Shown here: positions 55,807 through 64,000 of the stretch, in pieces
How positions within the stretch are numbered: the stretch's first letter is position 1
Layout of the letters: every line of letters begins with the position of its first letter
Origin: an uncultured Actinomycetes bacterium
Lineage (GTDB): Bacteria > Actinomycetota > Acidimicrobiia > Acidimicrobiales > Acidimicrobilacustridaceae
Assembly: GCA_937876315.1 (NCBI GenBank)
Contig: CALEHQ010000043.1
Location: forward strand, 62,001 to 126,000
Direction: 5' to 3'
Length of the DNA stretch: 64,000 nt
Notes under the pieces: generated by a model
The model's database searches: none
What the model saw: the letters and a program-made list of their open reading frames with translations, nothing else
What the model was told of the DNA's origin: nothing
Translations under genes and position numbers: made by a program

Positions 55807-56423
55807 TTTGATTCCTCCACGTTCGGAAGGGTCGACTTTGTGAACACAACGACGTCGGTAACGAGAACGTCGTAAGTGTTGAGTTCAGCGGTCTCGATGA
55901 TGTGGACATGGCCGAGGTTGCGGAAGCTCTTCCACGCGGCGACATCGCCACGATCGAGAACCAACAGCACCTTGCCTTCGACACCAAGCGCAGCAAGAGC
56001 TGCAATCGCACCCTTCGTTGAAGGAGTGTCGAACTTCCATTCGTCGACGACGATGACCTTGCCTTCAGACGCACGATCGGACAGAGCCGAACGAAGCGCG
56101 AGCTTGATCATTTTCTTGGGAGTCTTCTGGGCGTAGCTGCGAGGCTTCGGGCCGAGCGCAACGCCACCGCCGATCCAGTTTGGCGAGCGAGTCGAACCAG
56201 CGCGTGCACGGCCGGTTCCCTTTTGCTTGAACGGCTTCGCACCGCCGCCCGATACCTCGGCGCGGGTCTTGGTGCTCTGCGTGCCAGAACGTCGTGCCGC
56301 AAGCTGCGCAGTCACGACCTGGTGCATCACCGGGACATTGGGTTCGATGCCGAACGTGGTGGCATCGAGTTCGATTGAACCGGCGTCAGCGCCAGCCGGG
56401 GTCTTGACGGTCACTGTTGCCAT
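55803..56423 (-). CDS. rplD: Ribosomal protein L4
   Basis: Tunnel protein that also represses the S10 operon in E. coli. The 206 residues begin [15 protein letters not shown] and contain [31 protein letters not shown], the tunnel loop. The ATG at 56423 overlaps the rplC stop by one base. A GTG codon directly before it is also in frame. Confidence 0.98.
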   Translation of the reverse strand: MATVTVKTPAGADAGSIELDATTFGIEPNVPVMHQVVTAQLAARRSGTQSTKTRAEVSGGGAKPFKQKGTGRARAGSTRSPNWIGGGVALGPKPRSYAQKTPKKMIKLALRSALSDRASEGKVIVVDEWKFDTPSTKGAIAALAALGVEGKVLLVLDRGDVAAWKSFRNLGHVHIIETAELNTYDVLVTDVVVFTKSTLPNVEESK

Positions 56424-57076
56424 CACGCATCACCCTTCGAGTGGATCTTCACTGCGTCGCGGATGACCACCATGCCGCCCTTAGGGCCAGGCACCGCGCC
56501 GCGCACGAGCAGCAAATTCTTTTCGGGATCGGCAGACACAACACGCAGGTTGAGCGTGGTGACTTTTTCCGCACCCATACGACCAGCCATCTTCTTGCCC
56601 TTGAAGACGCGAGCCGGAGTGGCGCAGGCGCCGATAGAGCCAGGAGCACGATGGACGCGGTGTGCACCGTGCGATGCGCGCTGACCACTGAAGTTGTGGC
56701 GCTTCATCGTTCCGGCGAAACCTTTGCCCTTGCTCACGGCAGTGACGTCAACGAACTCGCCAGCGGCGAGCGTGTCGACTTTGATTTCTTGGCCAACTTC
56801 GAAACCGTCGACGTTGTCGAGACGAAGCTCGAGAACACGCTTGCCAGCAGCAACGCCAGCCTTTTCGAAGTGACCGCGATCGGGGCTGTTCAACTTGCTG
56901 GCCTTCTTCTCACCGAAGGTGACCTGCAATGCGTTGTAGCCATCGCGTTCGATTGTCTTGATCTGCACCACGCGCATCGGAGCGACGTGCAGCACGGTCA
57001 CGGGTACAACGCGGTTGGCGTCATCCCATACCTGTGTCATGCCGACTTTTTCGCCGACTACTGCTTTGTTCGCCAT
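56423..57076 (-). CDS. rplC: Ribosomal protein L3
   Basis: Assembly-initiating protein of 217 residues. From ATG 57076 it reads MANKAVVGEKVGMTQVWDDANRVVPVTVL. It has KGKGFAGTMKRHNFSGQRASHGAHRVHRAPGSIG-type residues around the conserved QxxSHG site and ends VRGAVPGPKGGMVVIRDAVK. It is the first gene of this transcript because rpsJ is not adjacent. The open frame upstream to 57349 is Pro/Arg-rich and not family-like. Confidence 0.97.
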   Translation of the reverse strand: MANKAVVGEKVGMTQVWDDANRVVPVTVLHVAPMRVVQIKTIERDGYNALQVTFGEKKASKLNSPDRGHFEKAGVAAGKRVLELRLDNVDGFEVGQEIKVDTLAAGEFVDVTAVSKGKGFAGTMKRHNFSGQRASHGAHRVHRAPGSIGACATPARVFKGKKMAGRMGAEKVTTLNLRVVSADPEKNLLLVRGAVPGPKGGMVVIRDAVKIHSKGDA

Positions 57077-57144
57077 AACGGCAACGATCTTTCTGTTGTG
57101 GTTTGCGTCGAGTCGGACATGCGGGGACGGGCCCTTCATGCCAA

Positions 57145-57173
57145 CGCTCGGCACGGGAAAACCCGGCCGAGCG
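57145..57173 (-). promoter_or_regulatory. Leader stem-loop upstream of rplC
   Basis: CGCTCGGC (57145-57152) pairs with GCCGAGCG (57166-57173). Inside it CGGG pairs with CCCG around an AAAA loop (TTTT on the minus strand), with one unpaired base. It lies about 70 bases before the rplC ATG with no T-run after it on the minus strand, so it looks like a leader structure rather than a terminator. A ribosomal-protein autoregulatory role is a guess. Confidence 0.55.
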
Positions 57174-57572
57174 CCTGTCGGTTGTGCTGCGGGGTATCTA
57201 CCGAAGTAGACCGTCGCAGACGTCGGTTCGATCGACGTAGAGGTGCGGCTGGCGATCTTCCGGAGAAGACCCCTGTTGCACGGAGGTGAAACCCTAGGGG
57301 TTGGGCCGTCCGAGACCAAATCGGGTCCGGGGACGGTGACCCTGAGCACCGATCCGACAGTTCAGAGGTCGTTCAGGGGCCATTGAGTGACCGCCCCTGA
57401 CTGAAGCCAGCCATCCTGACCCCGGGGGGAGATCAGCAGGCTCGATGGTTGGCGAATTTTCGTCAAATCCCTGTTCAGGAGGTTCTAGGTCCCAAAATCG
57501 GGAGACATCGTCCCGCCAGGTTCTTGAACGGGTGGCCGCCCATTCGCGTTCGGGGCGATCCTTGAGCGGTAC

Positions 57573-57601
57573 TTGTGTATTAATACCCCATGGGGTATAT
57601 T
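57573..57601 (+). promoter_or_regulatory. dps promoter with CsoR/CstR-type operator palindrome
   Basis: A -35 TTGTGT (57573-57578) and -10 TATATT (57596-57601) are spaced by exactly 17 bases, 65 bases before the dps ATG. The perfect palindrome ATACCCCATGGGGTAT (57583-57598) fills the spacer and enters the -10. Its ATACC...GGTAT outline fits operators of the CsoR family (copper CsoR, persulfide CstR), so a repressor of that family is the likely regulator. Confidence 0.8.
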
Positions 57602-57666
57602 CGCCAGCAGGGAAGGCGGGCCACACCCGTGTTTCGCCTCAAGCCCACACGGAAGAGGCAATTGAC

Positions 57667-58134
57667 ATGAGCGCCAATCTCGGAATCAGCGAACAGGAAC
57701 GAACCGCCATAGCAGAGGGCATTTCCCATCTTCTGGCCGATACTTACACGCTCTATTTGAAGACCCACAAGTTCCATTGGAACGTAACCGGTCCCATGTT
57801 TCAGACACTGCACCTCATGTTCGAGACCCAGTACAACGAGCTTGCATTGGCCGTCGACCTCATCGCCGAAAGAATTCGGGCTCTCGACGTCCTCGCTCCC
57901 GGCAGTTACACCGAGTTCGCGAAGTTGGCCACGGTCAAGGAAGACACCGATACCCCCGACGCTTTGGAGATGATCCGTCGACTTGTGGATGCTCAGGAGA
58001 CGGTTGTCCGCACCGCCCGTTCGCTCTACCCACTGGTCAACGGCGCACACGATGAACCCACAGCTGACCTTCTCACCCAGAGGATCCAGATCCACGAGAA
58101 AAACGCCTGGATGCTCCGTAGCTTGCTGGCCTAG
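57667..58134 (+). CDS. dps: Dps/ferritin-like DNA-protection protein
   Basis: The 155-residue protein forms (by family) a dodecamer that oxidises iron with peroxide and protects DNA. The ferroxidase set is complete: H37 and H49 ([15 protein letters not shown]), D64 and E68 (DLIAERI), with the family spacing 12-15-4. ATG 57667 is the family start. The open frame upstream to 57445 crosses the promoter and is rejected. It is the only plus-strand gene inside the ribosomal cluster and has its own regulated promoter. Confidence 0.95.
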   Translation: MSANLGISEQERTAIAEGISHLLADTYTLYLKTHKFHWNVTGPMFQTLHLMFETQYNELALAVDLIAERIRALDVLAPGSYTEFAKLATVKEDTDTPDALEMIRRLVDAQETVVRTARSLYPLVNGAHDEPTADLLTQRIQIHEKNAWMLRSLLA

Positions 58135-58184
58135 GACCATCTGGTCGCGCCGCTGATCTCGGCGGTGCGAAATGAGAAGTGATT

Positions 58185-58967
58185 TTAAAGTCCCATGCGT
58201 TTCGTGACGCCGTGATCGCGGCCGGCGGTGTAGCCACCATCAACCGCAATTGTTTGTCCCGTGACAAACGACGCGTCGGGAGAAGCAAGGAATGCAGCAA
58301 CTGCTGCGATTTCCGATGGCTTTCCGAGGCGGCGCAGTTTGTGCTCTTCCTTGATCTCCATGAGCATTTCGTTCAACTCGGGATCACCAAGGCCACGCAA
58401 CATGGGCGTGTCGATAAAACCAGGACAAATCGAATTCACACGAATGCCCTGACGGCCGTAGTCAATCGCCATGTTCTTCGTGAGAATGGTAACGCCACCC
58501 TTTGAGGCGTTGTATGAACTTCCGCCTGCTGTTCCTTCGAGACCTTCAACGCTGGCGACGGTGATGACACTCCCCCGTTCACCATCGATTGGTTCCTGCG
58601 CAAGCATCTTGATGATGACGTGCTTACACGTCGTGAACGTCCCCGTGAGATTGATGTCGAGCGTGCGCGTAAACGTTGCAACATCAACAAGGTGAACGGG
58701 ACCACCAGCTGGAATGCCTGCGAAGGTGCAAACCGCATCAATGCGACCAGTGAGTTTCGATGCCTCATCGACCCACGCAATGAGCGCTGCTTCATCAGTG
58801 ACATCGACATGAGTAAACGTCGTAGGTTGCGCGGCGCCTTCGACCGGAGGCTGCACATCAGAACCGGCAACGATTGCGCCCTCGGCCAAGAACCGTTCGA
58901 CCGTTGCAGCGCCAAGGCCCGATGACGAACCAGTAACCAACACGACCTTGCCATCGAAACGACCCAT
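58185..58967 (-). CDS. SDR family oxidoreductase
   Basis: This 260-residue short-chain dehydrogenase has the NAD(P) motif VVLVTGSSSGLGAATVERFL, DVQPP after strand 2 (Asp suggests NAD preference), CTFAGIPAGG in the NNAG position, SVEGLEGTAGGSSYNASKGG with catalytic Tyr-x-x-x-Lys, and GQTIAVDGGYTAG at the end. The start ATG 58967 has GGGGG 5-7 bases upstream. An upstream extension to 59030 is rejected. The substrate is unknown. It lies between rpsJ and dps and is not a ribosomal gene. Confidence 0.92.
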   Translation of the reverse strand: MGRFDGKVVLVTGSSSGLGAATVERFLAEGAIVAGSDVQPPVEGAAQPTTFTHVDVTDEAALIAWVDEASKLTGRIDAVCTFAGIPAGGPVHLVDVATFTRTLDINLTGTFTTCKHVIIKMLAQEPIDGERGSVITVASVEGLEGTAGGSSYNASKGGVTILTKNMAIDYGRQGIRVNSICPGFIDTPMLRGLGDPELNEMLMEIKEEHKLRRLGKPSEIAAVAAFLASPDASFVTGQTIAVDGGYTAGRDHGVTKRMGL

Positions 58968-59035
58968 GTCATCCCCCTGAGATTCGGTGACCGCGGACTG
59001 CGATCGGCGACATGCGAAATATAGCGGCACAAAGA

Positions 59036-59066
59036 GAAAGGCCCCCGCCGAAGCGAGGGCCCTTTC
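59036..59066 (-). terminator. Terminator after rpsJ
   Basis: On the minus strand GAAAGGGCCCTCGC, a TTCG tetraloop and GCGGGGGCCTTTC form a long stem with one bulge, followed by TCTTT. It lies 38 bases past the rpsJ stop and ends the rpsL-rpsG-fusA-tuf-rpsJ transcript, separating rpsJ from rplC. Confidence 0.85.
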
Positions 59067-59103
59067 CGATTTTCAGTTCTGAGAAACTCAGAGTGAGAAG
59101 AAC

Positions 59104-59424
59104 TCAGACCTGCTGGATCTTGATTTCAATGTCGACACCAGCCGGGAGGTCGAGACGCTGAAGCGAATCAACCGTCTTCGGGGTGGGGTCAACAATGTCC
59201 AGAAGACGCTTATGGATGCGCATCTCGAAGTGCTCGCGTGAATCTTTGTCCTTGAAAGGACCGCGAATAACAGTGTAGCGGTGCTTCTCGGTAGGAAGCG
59301 GCACCGGGCCACGAACCGTTGCACTCGTGCGGACGACGGTTTCCACGATCTTCTTCGTCGACTGGTCGACGATCTCGTGGTCATACGCCTTCAGGCGAAT
59401 GCGGATCTTTTGCTTGTCAGCCAT
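59104..59424 (-). CDS. rpsJ: Ribosomal protein S10
   Basis: S10 (NusE) of 106 residues: [60 protein letters not shown]. In most bacteria rpsJ is the first gene of the S10 operon, followed by rplC. Here it follows tuf after 16 bases, ends at a terminator and is about 2 kb away from rplC. Confidence 0.98.
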   Translation of the reverse strand: MADKQKIRIRLKAYDHEIVDQSTKKIVETVVRTSATVRGPVPLPTEKHRYTVIRGPFKDKDSREHFEMRIHKRLLDIVDPTPKTVDSLQRLDLPAGVDIEIKIQQV

Positions 59425-59440
59425 GTTCAGTTACGACCGA

Positions 59441-60631
59441 TCACTTAAGGATCTTGGTGACGCGGCCGGCGCCGACGGTACGGCCACCTTCACGAATGGC
59501 GAAGCGCAAGCCCTCTTCCATCGCGATCGGGTGGATAAGTTCAACAGTCATCTCGGTGTTATCACCAGGGATACACATTTCCGTGCCCGCCGGAAGCGAG
59601 ATCTGACCAGTCACATCGGTCGTACGGAAATAGAACTGCGGACGGTAATTGGTGAAGAACGGCTTATGACGACCGCCTTCTTCCTTGGTCAGAACATAGG
59701 TCTGAGCCTCGAAATCGGTATGAGGAGTGATCGAACCCGGCTTCGCGAGCACCTGACCACGCTCAACTTCTTCCTTCTTCGTTCCACGAAGAAGCGCACC
59801 AATGTTGTCTCCAGCGCGACCTTCATCAAGAAGCTTGCGGAACATTTCAACACCAGTACACGTCGTCTTCTGCGTCGGCTTAATACCAACGATTTCGATT
59901 TCGTCACCAGTGTGAACAATGCCCTGTTCCACACGACCGGTCACAACCGTGCCACGACCAGTGATCGTGAACACATCTTCAATCGGCATAAGGAACGGCT
60001 TGTCAGTGTCACGCTCAGGCTGAGGAATGTACGCATCAACAGCAGCCATAAGTTCAAGGATCTGCGCCGTTGCCGCCGCGTCACCCTCAAGAGCCTTCAA
60101 CGCCGAAACCTTGATAACCGGAACATCGTCACCCGGGAACTCGTATTCGTTGAGAAGCTCACGAACCTCAAGCTCAACCAGATCAAGAAGCTCTTCATCA
60201 TCGACCATGTCGACCTTGTTCAACGCAACAACCAACGAAGGCACACCAACCTGACGAGCAAGCAACACATGCTCACGAGTCTGAGGCATCGGACCATCAG
60301 CAGCCGAAACAACCAAAATCGCACCGTCAACCTGAGCGGCACCAGTGATCATGTTCTTGATGTAATCAGCATGGCCCGGCATATCAACATGCGCGTAATG
60401 ACGATTCGGGGTCTCATACTCAACATGTGAAATGTTGATCGTGATACCACGCTCACGCTCTTCCGGCGCCTTATCAATATTCGCGAACTCAGTAAACGAG
60501 TTGCTCGACGGATCAGCATCCGCCAACACCTTCGTAATCGCCGCGGTCAACGTGGTCTTACCATGATCGATATGACCCATCGTGCCCACATTCGCGTGGG
60601 GCTTGGTCCGCTCGAACTTCTCGCGTGCCAT
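59441..60631 (-). CDS. tuf: Elongation factor Tu
   Basis: Delivers aminoacyl-tRNA to the ribosome. The 396-residue GTPase has GHIDHGKTT (residues 19-27), the switch block [26 protein letters not shown] (Met where many have Cys or Ala) and NKVD. It ends [16 protein letters not shown]. Codon use is strongly restricted, as in highly expressed genes, which opens a long antisense frame that is not a gene. It follows fusA after 79 bases. Confidence 0.98.
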   Translation of the reverse strand: MAREKFERTKPHANVGTMGHIDHGKTTLTAAITKVLADADPSSNSFTEFANIDKAPEERERGITINISHVEYETPNRHYAHVDMPGHADYIKNMITGAAQVDGAILVVSAADGPMPQTREHVLLARQVGVPSLVVALNKVDMVDDEELLDLVELEVRELLNEYEFPGDDVPVIKVSALKALEGDAAATAQILELMAAVDAYIPQPERDTDKPFLMPIEDVFTITGRGTVVTGRVEQGIVHTGDEIEIVGIKPTQKTTCTGVEMFRKLLDEGRAGDNIGALLRGTKKEEVERGQVLAKPGSITPHTDFEAQTYVLTKEEGGRHKPFFTNYRPQFYFRTTDVTGQISLPAGTEMCIPGDNTEMTVELIHPIAMEEGLRFAIREGGRTVGAGRVTKILK

Positions 60632-60710
60632 TGCTTTCTCCTGTGTCGTTGTGCCCTGCGGCGATTGCTATTAGTTGGAAAGGTGCGGGTGCTGCTTTAG
60701 AACTTCGAAA

Positions 60711-62798
60711 TCATTCACCGCGGAGGCGAGTAACGATTTCTTCCTGGACGTTCGACGGCATTTGCTGATAGGAGTCGAACTGCATGGTGTAGGTGGCTCG
60801 ACCCTGGGTGCGTGAACGAAGGTCAGTAGCGTAACCGAACATCTCGGAAAGGGGTACCTGCGCACGAATGATCTGCGAGTTGCCCTTCTGTTCCATGCCA
60901 CCAAGCTTGCCGCGACGGCTGGAAAGATCGCCCATGACGTCGCCCATGTAGTCGTCGGGAGTCGAAACTTCGACGTTCATGATCGGCTCGAGCAAGCAAG
61001 GCTTGGCCTTACGTGCTGCTTCCTTAAACGCCATAGTTCCAGCGATCTTGAAGGCCATTTCTGAAGAGTCAACATCGTGGTACTTGCCATCGGTGAGGAT
61101 CGCCCGCACATCGACAGTCGGGTATCCGGCAAGAACGCCAGAGGACAACGCCTGCTGAATGCCGGCGTCGACAGACGGGATGTATTCCTTCGGAATACGG
61201 CCACCGCTGATCTTGTCGAGGAATTCGTAACCGCCACCAGGACCGGTGTTCTCGAGCGTGATGGTGACTTCGGCGTACTGACCCGAACCACCCGACTGCT
61301 TCTTATGGGTGTAGGTCGAGTTTTCGATGGTTTGGGTGATGGTCTCGCGGTAGGCCACCTGCGGCTTACCAACGGTTGCATCGACCTTGAACTCACGAAG
61401 CATGCGATCGACGAGCACCTCAAGATGCAATTCGCCCATTCCGGAAATAACCGTCTGAGCGGTGTCTTCGTCGGTACGAACCTGGAAGGTGGGGTCTTCT
61501 TCAGAGAGTGAGAACAACGCCTTGGACATTTTGTCCTGATCGGCTTTGGTCTTCGGCTCAACTGCAACGTGGATAACGGGCTCCGGGAAGATGAGTTCTT
61601 CAAGTACGAGCGGTGCCGACGGATCGCAAAGCGTGTCGCCAGTCTTGGTGTTCTTGAAACCAATGCCCGCAACGATGTCGCCAGCGAATGCGACGTCCAT
61701 ATCCAGACGATCGTTAGCGTGCATTTCGAGGAGACGACCGATGCGCTCCTTCGAGGTGGTTCGAGCGTTCATCACCTGTCCGCCCTTTTCAAGGCTGCCG
61801 CTGTACACGCGGAAGTAGGTGAGCTTGCCGACGTGCGGGTCGGTCATGATCTTGAACGCAAGAGCAGCGAACGGCGCGTCGTCTGACGGCGCACGCTCAA
61901 CTTCTTGGTCGCCCTTGAGGCTCGTGCCCGTGACCGGCGGAAGATCGACCGGCGAAGGCAGGTACCAGACAACAGCGTCGAGCAACGGCTGCACGCCCTT
62001 GTTCTTGAACGCCGTGCCGTTGAGGACGGGAATGATCTCGCCGGCAATGGTTGCCTTACGAATGGCGGCGCGAAGTTCGTCGACGGAAATTTCTTCTTCA
62101 CCAATGAACTTCTCGAGAAGGTTTTCGTCGACAGAAGCAACGGTTTCGATGAGGTCGGCGCGATAGGCCTCGGCATCGTCCTTCATATCTGCGGGGATCT
62201 CTTGGACCTCCCACTTGGCACCGAGTTCTTCGTCGAGCCACACGAGTGCGTCCATTGTGACGAGGTCAACAACGCCCTTGTAGTTACCTTCGGCGCCGAT
62301 CGGAAGTTGCAACACCGCAGTGTTGGCTTCCAGGCGGTCCTTGATGGAGTCGAGCGCAGCGTAGAAGTCGGCGCCGAGGCGATCCATCTTGTTTACGAAG
62401 CAGATGCGGGGAACGTTGTACTTGTTGGCCTGACGCCACACCGTTTCGGTCTGTGGTTCCACACCGGCAACACCGTCGAAAACTGCAACTGCGCCATCGA
62501 GCACGCGAAGTGAGCGCTCGACCTCGACGGTGAAGTCGACGTGGCCAGGGGTGTCGATGATGTTGATGCGGTGGTGTTCCCAGAAGCACGTGGTCGCAGC
62601 AGAGGTGATGGTGATGCCACGCTCTTGTTCCTGGACCATCCAGTCCATGGTTGCGCCACCGTCGTGAACTTCACCGATCTTGTAGTTCTTACCGGTGTAA
62701 TAGAGGATCCGCTCGGTTGTGGTGGTCTTGCCCGCGTCGATGTGGGCCATGATGCCGATATTGCGGGTCTTTTCAAGAGGATGCGGGCGTGATGCCAT
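60711..62798 (-). CDS. fusA: Elongation factor G
   Basis: Translocation GTPase of 695 residues. G1 is [15 protein letters not shown] (residues 18-32), G3 [23 protein letters not shown] and G4 [10 protein letters not shown]. Domain IV with [14 protein letters not shown] and the C-terminal domain follow. It lies between rpsG and tuf in the str-operon order. Confidence 0.98.
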   Translation of the reverse strand: MASRPHPLEKTRNIGIMAHIDAGKTTTTERILYYTGKNYKIGEVHDGGATMDWMVQEQERGITITSAATTCFWEHHRINIIDTPGHVDFTVEVERSLRVLDGAVAVFDGVAGVEPQTETVWRQANKYNVPRICFVNKMDRLGADFYAALDSIKDRLEANTAVLQLPIGAEGNYKGVVDLVTMDALVWLDEELGAKWEVQEIPADMKDDAEAYRADLIETVASVDENLLEKFIGEEEISVDELRAAIRKATIAGEIIPVLNGTAFKNKGVQPLLDAVVWYLPSPVDLPPVTGTSLKGDQEVERAPSDDAPFAALAFKIMTDPHVGKLTYFRVYSGSLEKGGQVMNARTTSKERIGRLLEMHANDRLDMDVAFAGDIVAGIGFKNTKTGDTLCDPSAPLVLEELIFPEPVIHVAVEPKTKADQDKMSKALFSLSEEDPTFQVRTDEDTAQTVISGMGELHLEVLVDRMLREFKVDATVGKPQVAYRETITQTIENSTYTHKKQSGGSGQYAEVTITLENTGPGGGYEFLDKISGGRIPKEYIPSVDAGIQQALSSGVLAGYPTVDVRAILTDGKYHDVDSSEMAFKIAGTMAFKEAARKAKPCLLEPIMNVEVSTPDDYMGDVMGDLSSRRGKLGGMEQKGNSQIIRAQVPLSEMFGYATDLRSRTQGRATYTMQFDSYQQMPSNVQEEIVTRLRGE

Positions 62799-62879
62799 CG
62801 TCAGGTCCTGTCGTGTGACTGGCGGTCAGGGGAAGTTGTGAAGGAACGAAGTGGGGGGAAGTACTTGTTTCGCGACGGC

Positions 62880-62898
62880 GCCCCGCACAAGGCGGGGC
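62880..62898 (-). other. GC-rich hairpin between rpsG and fusA
   Basis: GCCCCGC (62880-62886) and GCGGGGC (62892-62898) with a 5-base loop, extended by an imperfect GTCG/CGAC pair outside. It lies 24 bases past the rpsG stop. No T-run follows it on the minus strand, so it may be a processing or partial-attenuation site rather than a terminator. Confidence 0.45.
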
Positions 62899-62921
62899 GT
62901 CGGTACGAACCAACGTGGCTG

Positions 62922-63392
62922 CTACCAGCGGTAGTGAGCAAACGCCTTGTTGGATTCGGCCATCTTGTAGAGATCTTCGCGACGCTTGATTGATGCACCA
63001 ACACCGTTGGCGGCATCCATCAGTTCGTTGGCAAGACGCTCGGCCATCGTGCGCTCGCGACGCTGGCGTGAGTAACCCACGATCCAACGAATGGCGAGGG
63101 TGTTGGCACGACGGGGACGAACCTCGACGGGCACTTGGTAGGTGGCGCCACCAACACGACGGCTACGAACCTCGAGTTGCGGCTTAACGTTATCGACTGC
63201 ACGCTTAAGCGTTGCGATCGGCTCGGTGCCGGTCTTGGCTTCGATCATGGTGAGTGCTTCGTACACGATGCGCTCGGCAGTCGAGCGCTTGCCGCGCTGC
63301 AGAACCTTGTTGACAAGCTGAGAAACAACGACCGATCGGTAGATCGGATCGGGCATCAGTTCGCGGCGGGGTGCGGGACCCTTACGAGGCAT
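62922..63392 (-). CDS. rpsG: Ribosomal protein S7
   Basis: 16S head assembly protein of 156 residues: [72 protein letters not shown] and the end NKAFAHYRW. It lies 1 base after rpsL. The open frame to 63491 overlaps rpsL and is not used. Confidence 0.98.
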   Translation of the reverse strand: MPRKGPAPRRELMPDPIYRSVVVSQLVNKVLQRGKRSTAERIVYEALTMIEAKTGTEPIATLKRAVDNVKPQLEVRSRRVGGATYQVPVEVRPRRANTLAIRWIVGYSRQRRERTMAERLANELMDAANGVGASIKRREDLYKMAESNKAFAHYRW

Positions 63393-63393
63393 A

Positions 63394-63765
63394 TCAGCTT
63401 TCCTTCTTGGCGCCGTAACGGCTACGGGCCTGCTTGCGATCGCGCACACCCGAGGTGTCGAGGGTGCCGCGGATGATCTTGTAACGCACACCCGGAAGAT
63501 CCTTCACACGACCACCGCGCACGAGAACGATGCTGTGCTCTTGGAGGTTGTGTCCTTCACCGGGGATGTAGGCAGTGACTTCCATGCCGGAAGACAAACG
63601 AACACGAGCAACCTTGCGGAGTGCGGAGTTCGGCTTCTTCGGCGTAGTCGTGTAGACGCGCGTGCACACGCCCCGACGCTGCGGAGCGCCCTTGAGGGCC
63701 GGGGTCTTGCCCTTCGCGGGCTTCGACTGGCGGCCCTTACGGACCAACTGCTGAATGGTGGGCAC
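63394..63765 (-). CDS. rpsL: Ribosomal protein S12
   Basis: Decoding-centre protein of 123 residues beginning [19 protein letters not shown]. The streptomycin-related loops are present with the sensitive-type lysines: [11 protein letters not shown] (K43) and [12 protein letters not shown] (K88, D89). It is the first gene of the str transcript. Confidence 0.98.
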   Translation of the reverse strand: MPTIQQLVRKGRQSKPAKGKTPALKGAPQRRGVCTRVYTTTPKKPNSALRKVARVRLSSGMEVTAYIPGEGHNLQEHSIVLVRGGRVKDLPGVRYKIIRGTLDTSGVRDRKQARSRYGAKKES

Positions 63766-63827
63766 AACGAACCTTTCTGGCGTTCATATCGCAACGGGGA
63801 CCGGCCCCGAAGCGGAGGGCAAGGTTA

Positions 63828-63858
63828 GGGGGGTCGGCCCGTTCTGGGCAAACCCCCC
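63828..63858 (-). other. GC-rich hairpin between the rpoC tail and rpsL
   Basis: A run of six G (63828-63833) faces six C (63853-63858), and inside them GCCC (63837-63840) pairs with GGGC (63846-63849) around GTTCT. It lies in the 115-base gap before rpsL. It may end or attenuate the upstream transcript, but there is no clear T-run. Confidence 0.4.
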
Positions 63859-63880
63859 GAAACCGGGACTACTTGGATGA

Positions 63881-64000
63881 CTACAGAGACTCTTCGGAAG
63901 AGCCGCTTTCTTCAGTATTTTCTGAGGCATCAGCCACGGGAAGCTCGATGACCTGAGCGTCGGGGAGTTCCTCGCCTACTTCGGCAAGATCTCCAGCACC
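63881..64000 (-). CDS. rpoC: C-terminal tail of a protein cut by the window edge, probably RNA polymerase beta'
   Basis: The minus-strand frame is open from the window edge to a TAG at 63881-63883. It gives 39 residues, GAGDLAEVGEELPDAQVIEL then PVADASENTEESGSSEESL, very acidic. No domain is visible in this piece. The assignment to rpoC rests only on synteny: rpoC normally precedes rpsL-rpsG-fusA-tuf on the same strand. Confidence 0.5.
   Translation of the reverse strand, partial: GAGDLAEVGEELPDAQVIELPVADASENTEESGSSEESL

Larger units (their letters stand above)
57077..57666. other. 590-bp intergenic region: leader of the rplC operon and dps promoter
   Basis: No convincing gene is present. 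The half near rplC holds a strong stem-loop (57145-57173), described separately. A weaker inverted repeat CAGGGGC...GCCCCTG (57374-57380 with 57393-57399) lies mid-region. The half near dps holds its promoter and a CsoR-type palindrome. The rplC promoter must lie here on the minus strand, but I could not pick unambiguous hexamers. Confidence 0.7.

Noticed and set aside
59327-60430. Long plus-strand open frame (367 codons) antisense to tuf
   Set aside because: It is created by the biased codon use of tuf. Its sequence has no family pattern, while the tuf frame is unmistakable.

Overview
The window is a gene-dense bacterial chromosome segment of moderately high GC with no tRNA, rRNA, CRISPR array or insertion sequence that I can see. 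It looks actinobacterial, most probably class Acidimicrobiia or a close relative. This is an inference from a mycofactocin-type SDR, an F420-type LLM oxidoreductase, a GuaB3-type IMPDH-like protein, a DUF222-HNH protein, DtxR/IdeR-like iron boxes, HrcA/CIRCE control of groES and frequent GTG/TTG starts.

Left part (1-31 kb): one-carbon and purine enzymes (metF fragment, folD, purN-purH, guaB3-guaA), dus, maf, sucC-sucD, and an iron-type ABC importer whose promoter carries two DtxR-like boxes. There is also pcrA, a DUF222-HNH protein, redox enzymes for unusual cofactors, a small Nudix cluster, groES-groEL under two overlapping CIRCE elements, and the tRNA t6A genes tsaE-tsaB-rimI-tsaD. A DUF4239-type membrane protein and a periplasmic-binding-protein ORF (3.3-5.3 kb) look like one gene broken by a -1 frame change in a 5-base homopolymer.

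Middle (31-40 kb): a cell-envelope and cofactor run on the minus strand. It contains glmM, an oversized GlmS-like protein (1157 aa), a single ORF fusing AcpS with both NAD(P)HX repair enzymes, a CBS protein and alr, and runs with 4-base overlaps or short gaps into the tsa genes.

Right part (40-64 kb): the ribosomal-protein superoperon on the minus strand, read from high to low coordinates: (rpoC tail), rpsL, rpsG, fusA, tuf, rpsJ; then a break; then rplC-rplD-rplW-rplB-rpsS-rplV-rpsC-rplP-rpmC-rpsQ-rplN-rplX-rplE-rpsZ-rpsH-rplF-rplR-rpsE-rpmD-rplO-secY-adk-map-infA-rpmJ-rpsM-rpsK-rpsD-rpoA-rplQ-truA-rplM-rpsI. At the break rpsJ ends at its own terminator, and an SDR gene and an opposite-strand dps gene lie between it and rplC. 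The dps promoter holds a perfect 16-bp palindrome of CsoR/CstR type.

The most notable points are: infA has no ATG/GTG/TTG start (CTG is the best candidate) and its stop is followed in frame by 20 His/Gln codons; the DUF4239/receptor frame break; the AcpS-NnrE-NnrD fusion; the extended GlmS homologue; a His/Asp-repeat tail on L22; and a Rieske-like domain that has lost its histidine ligands.
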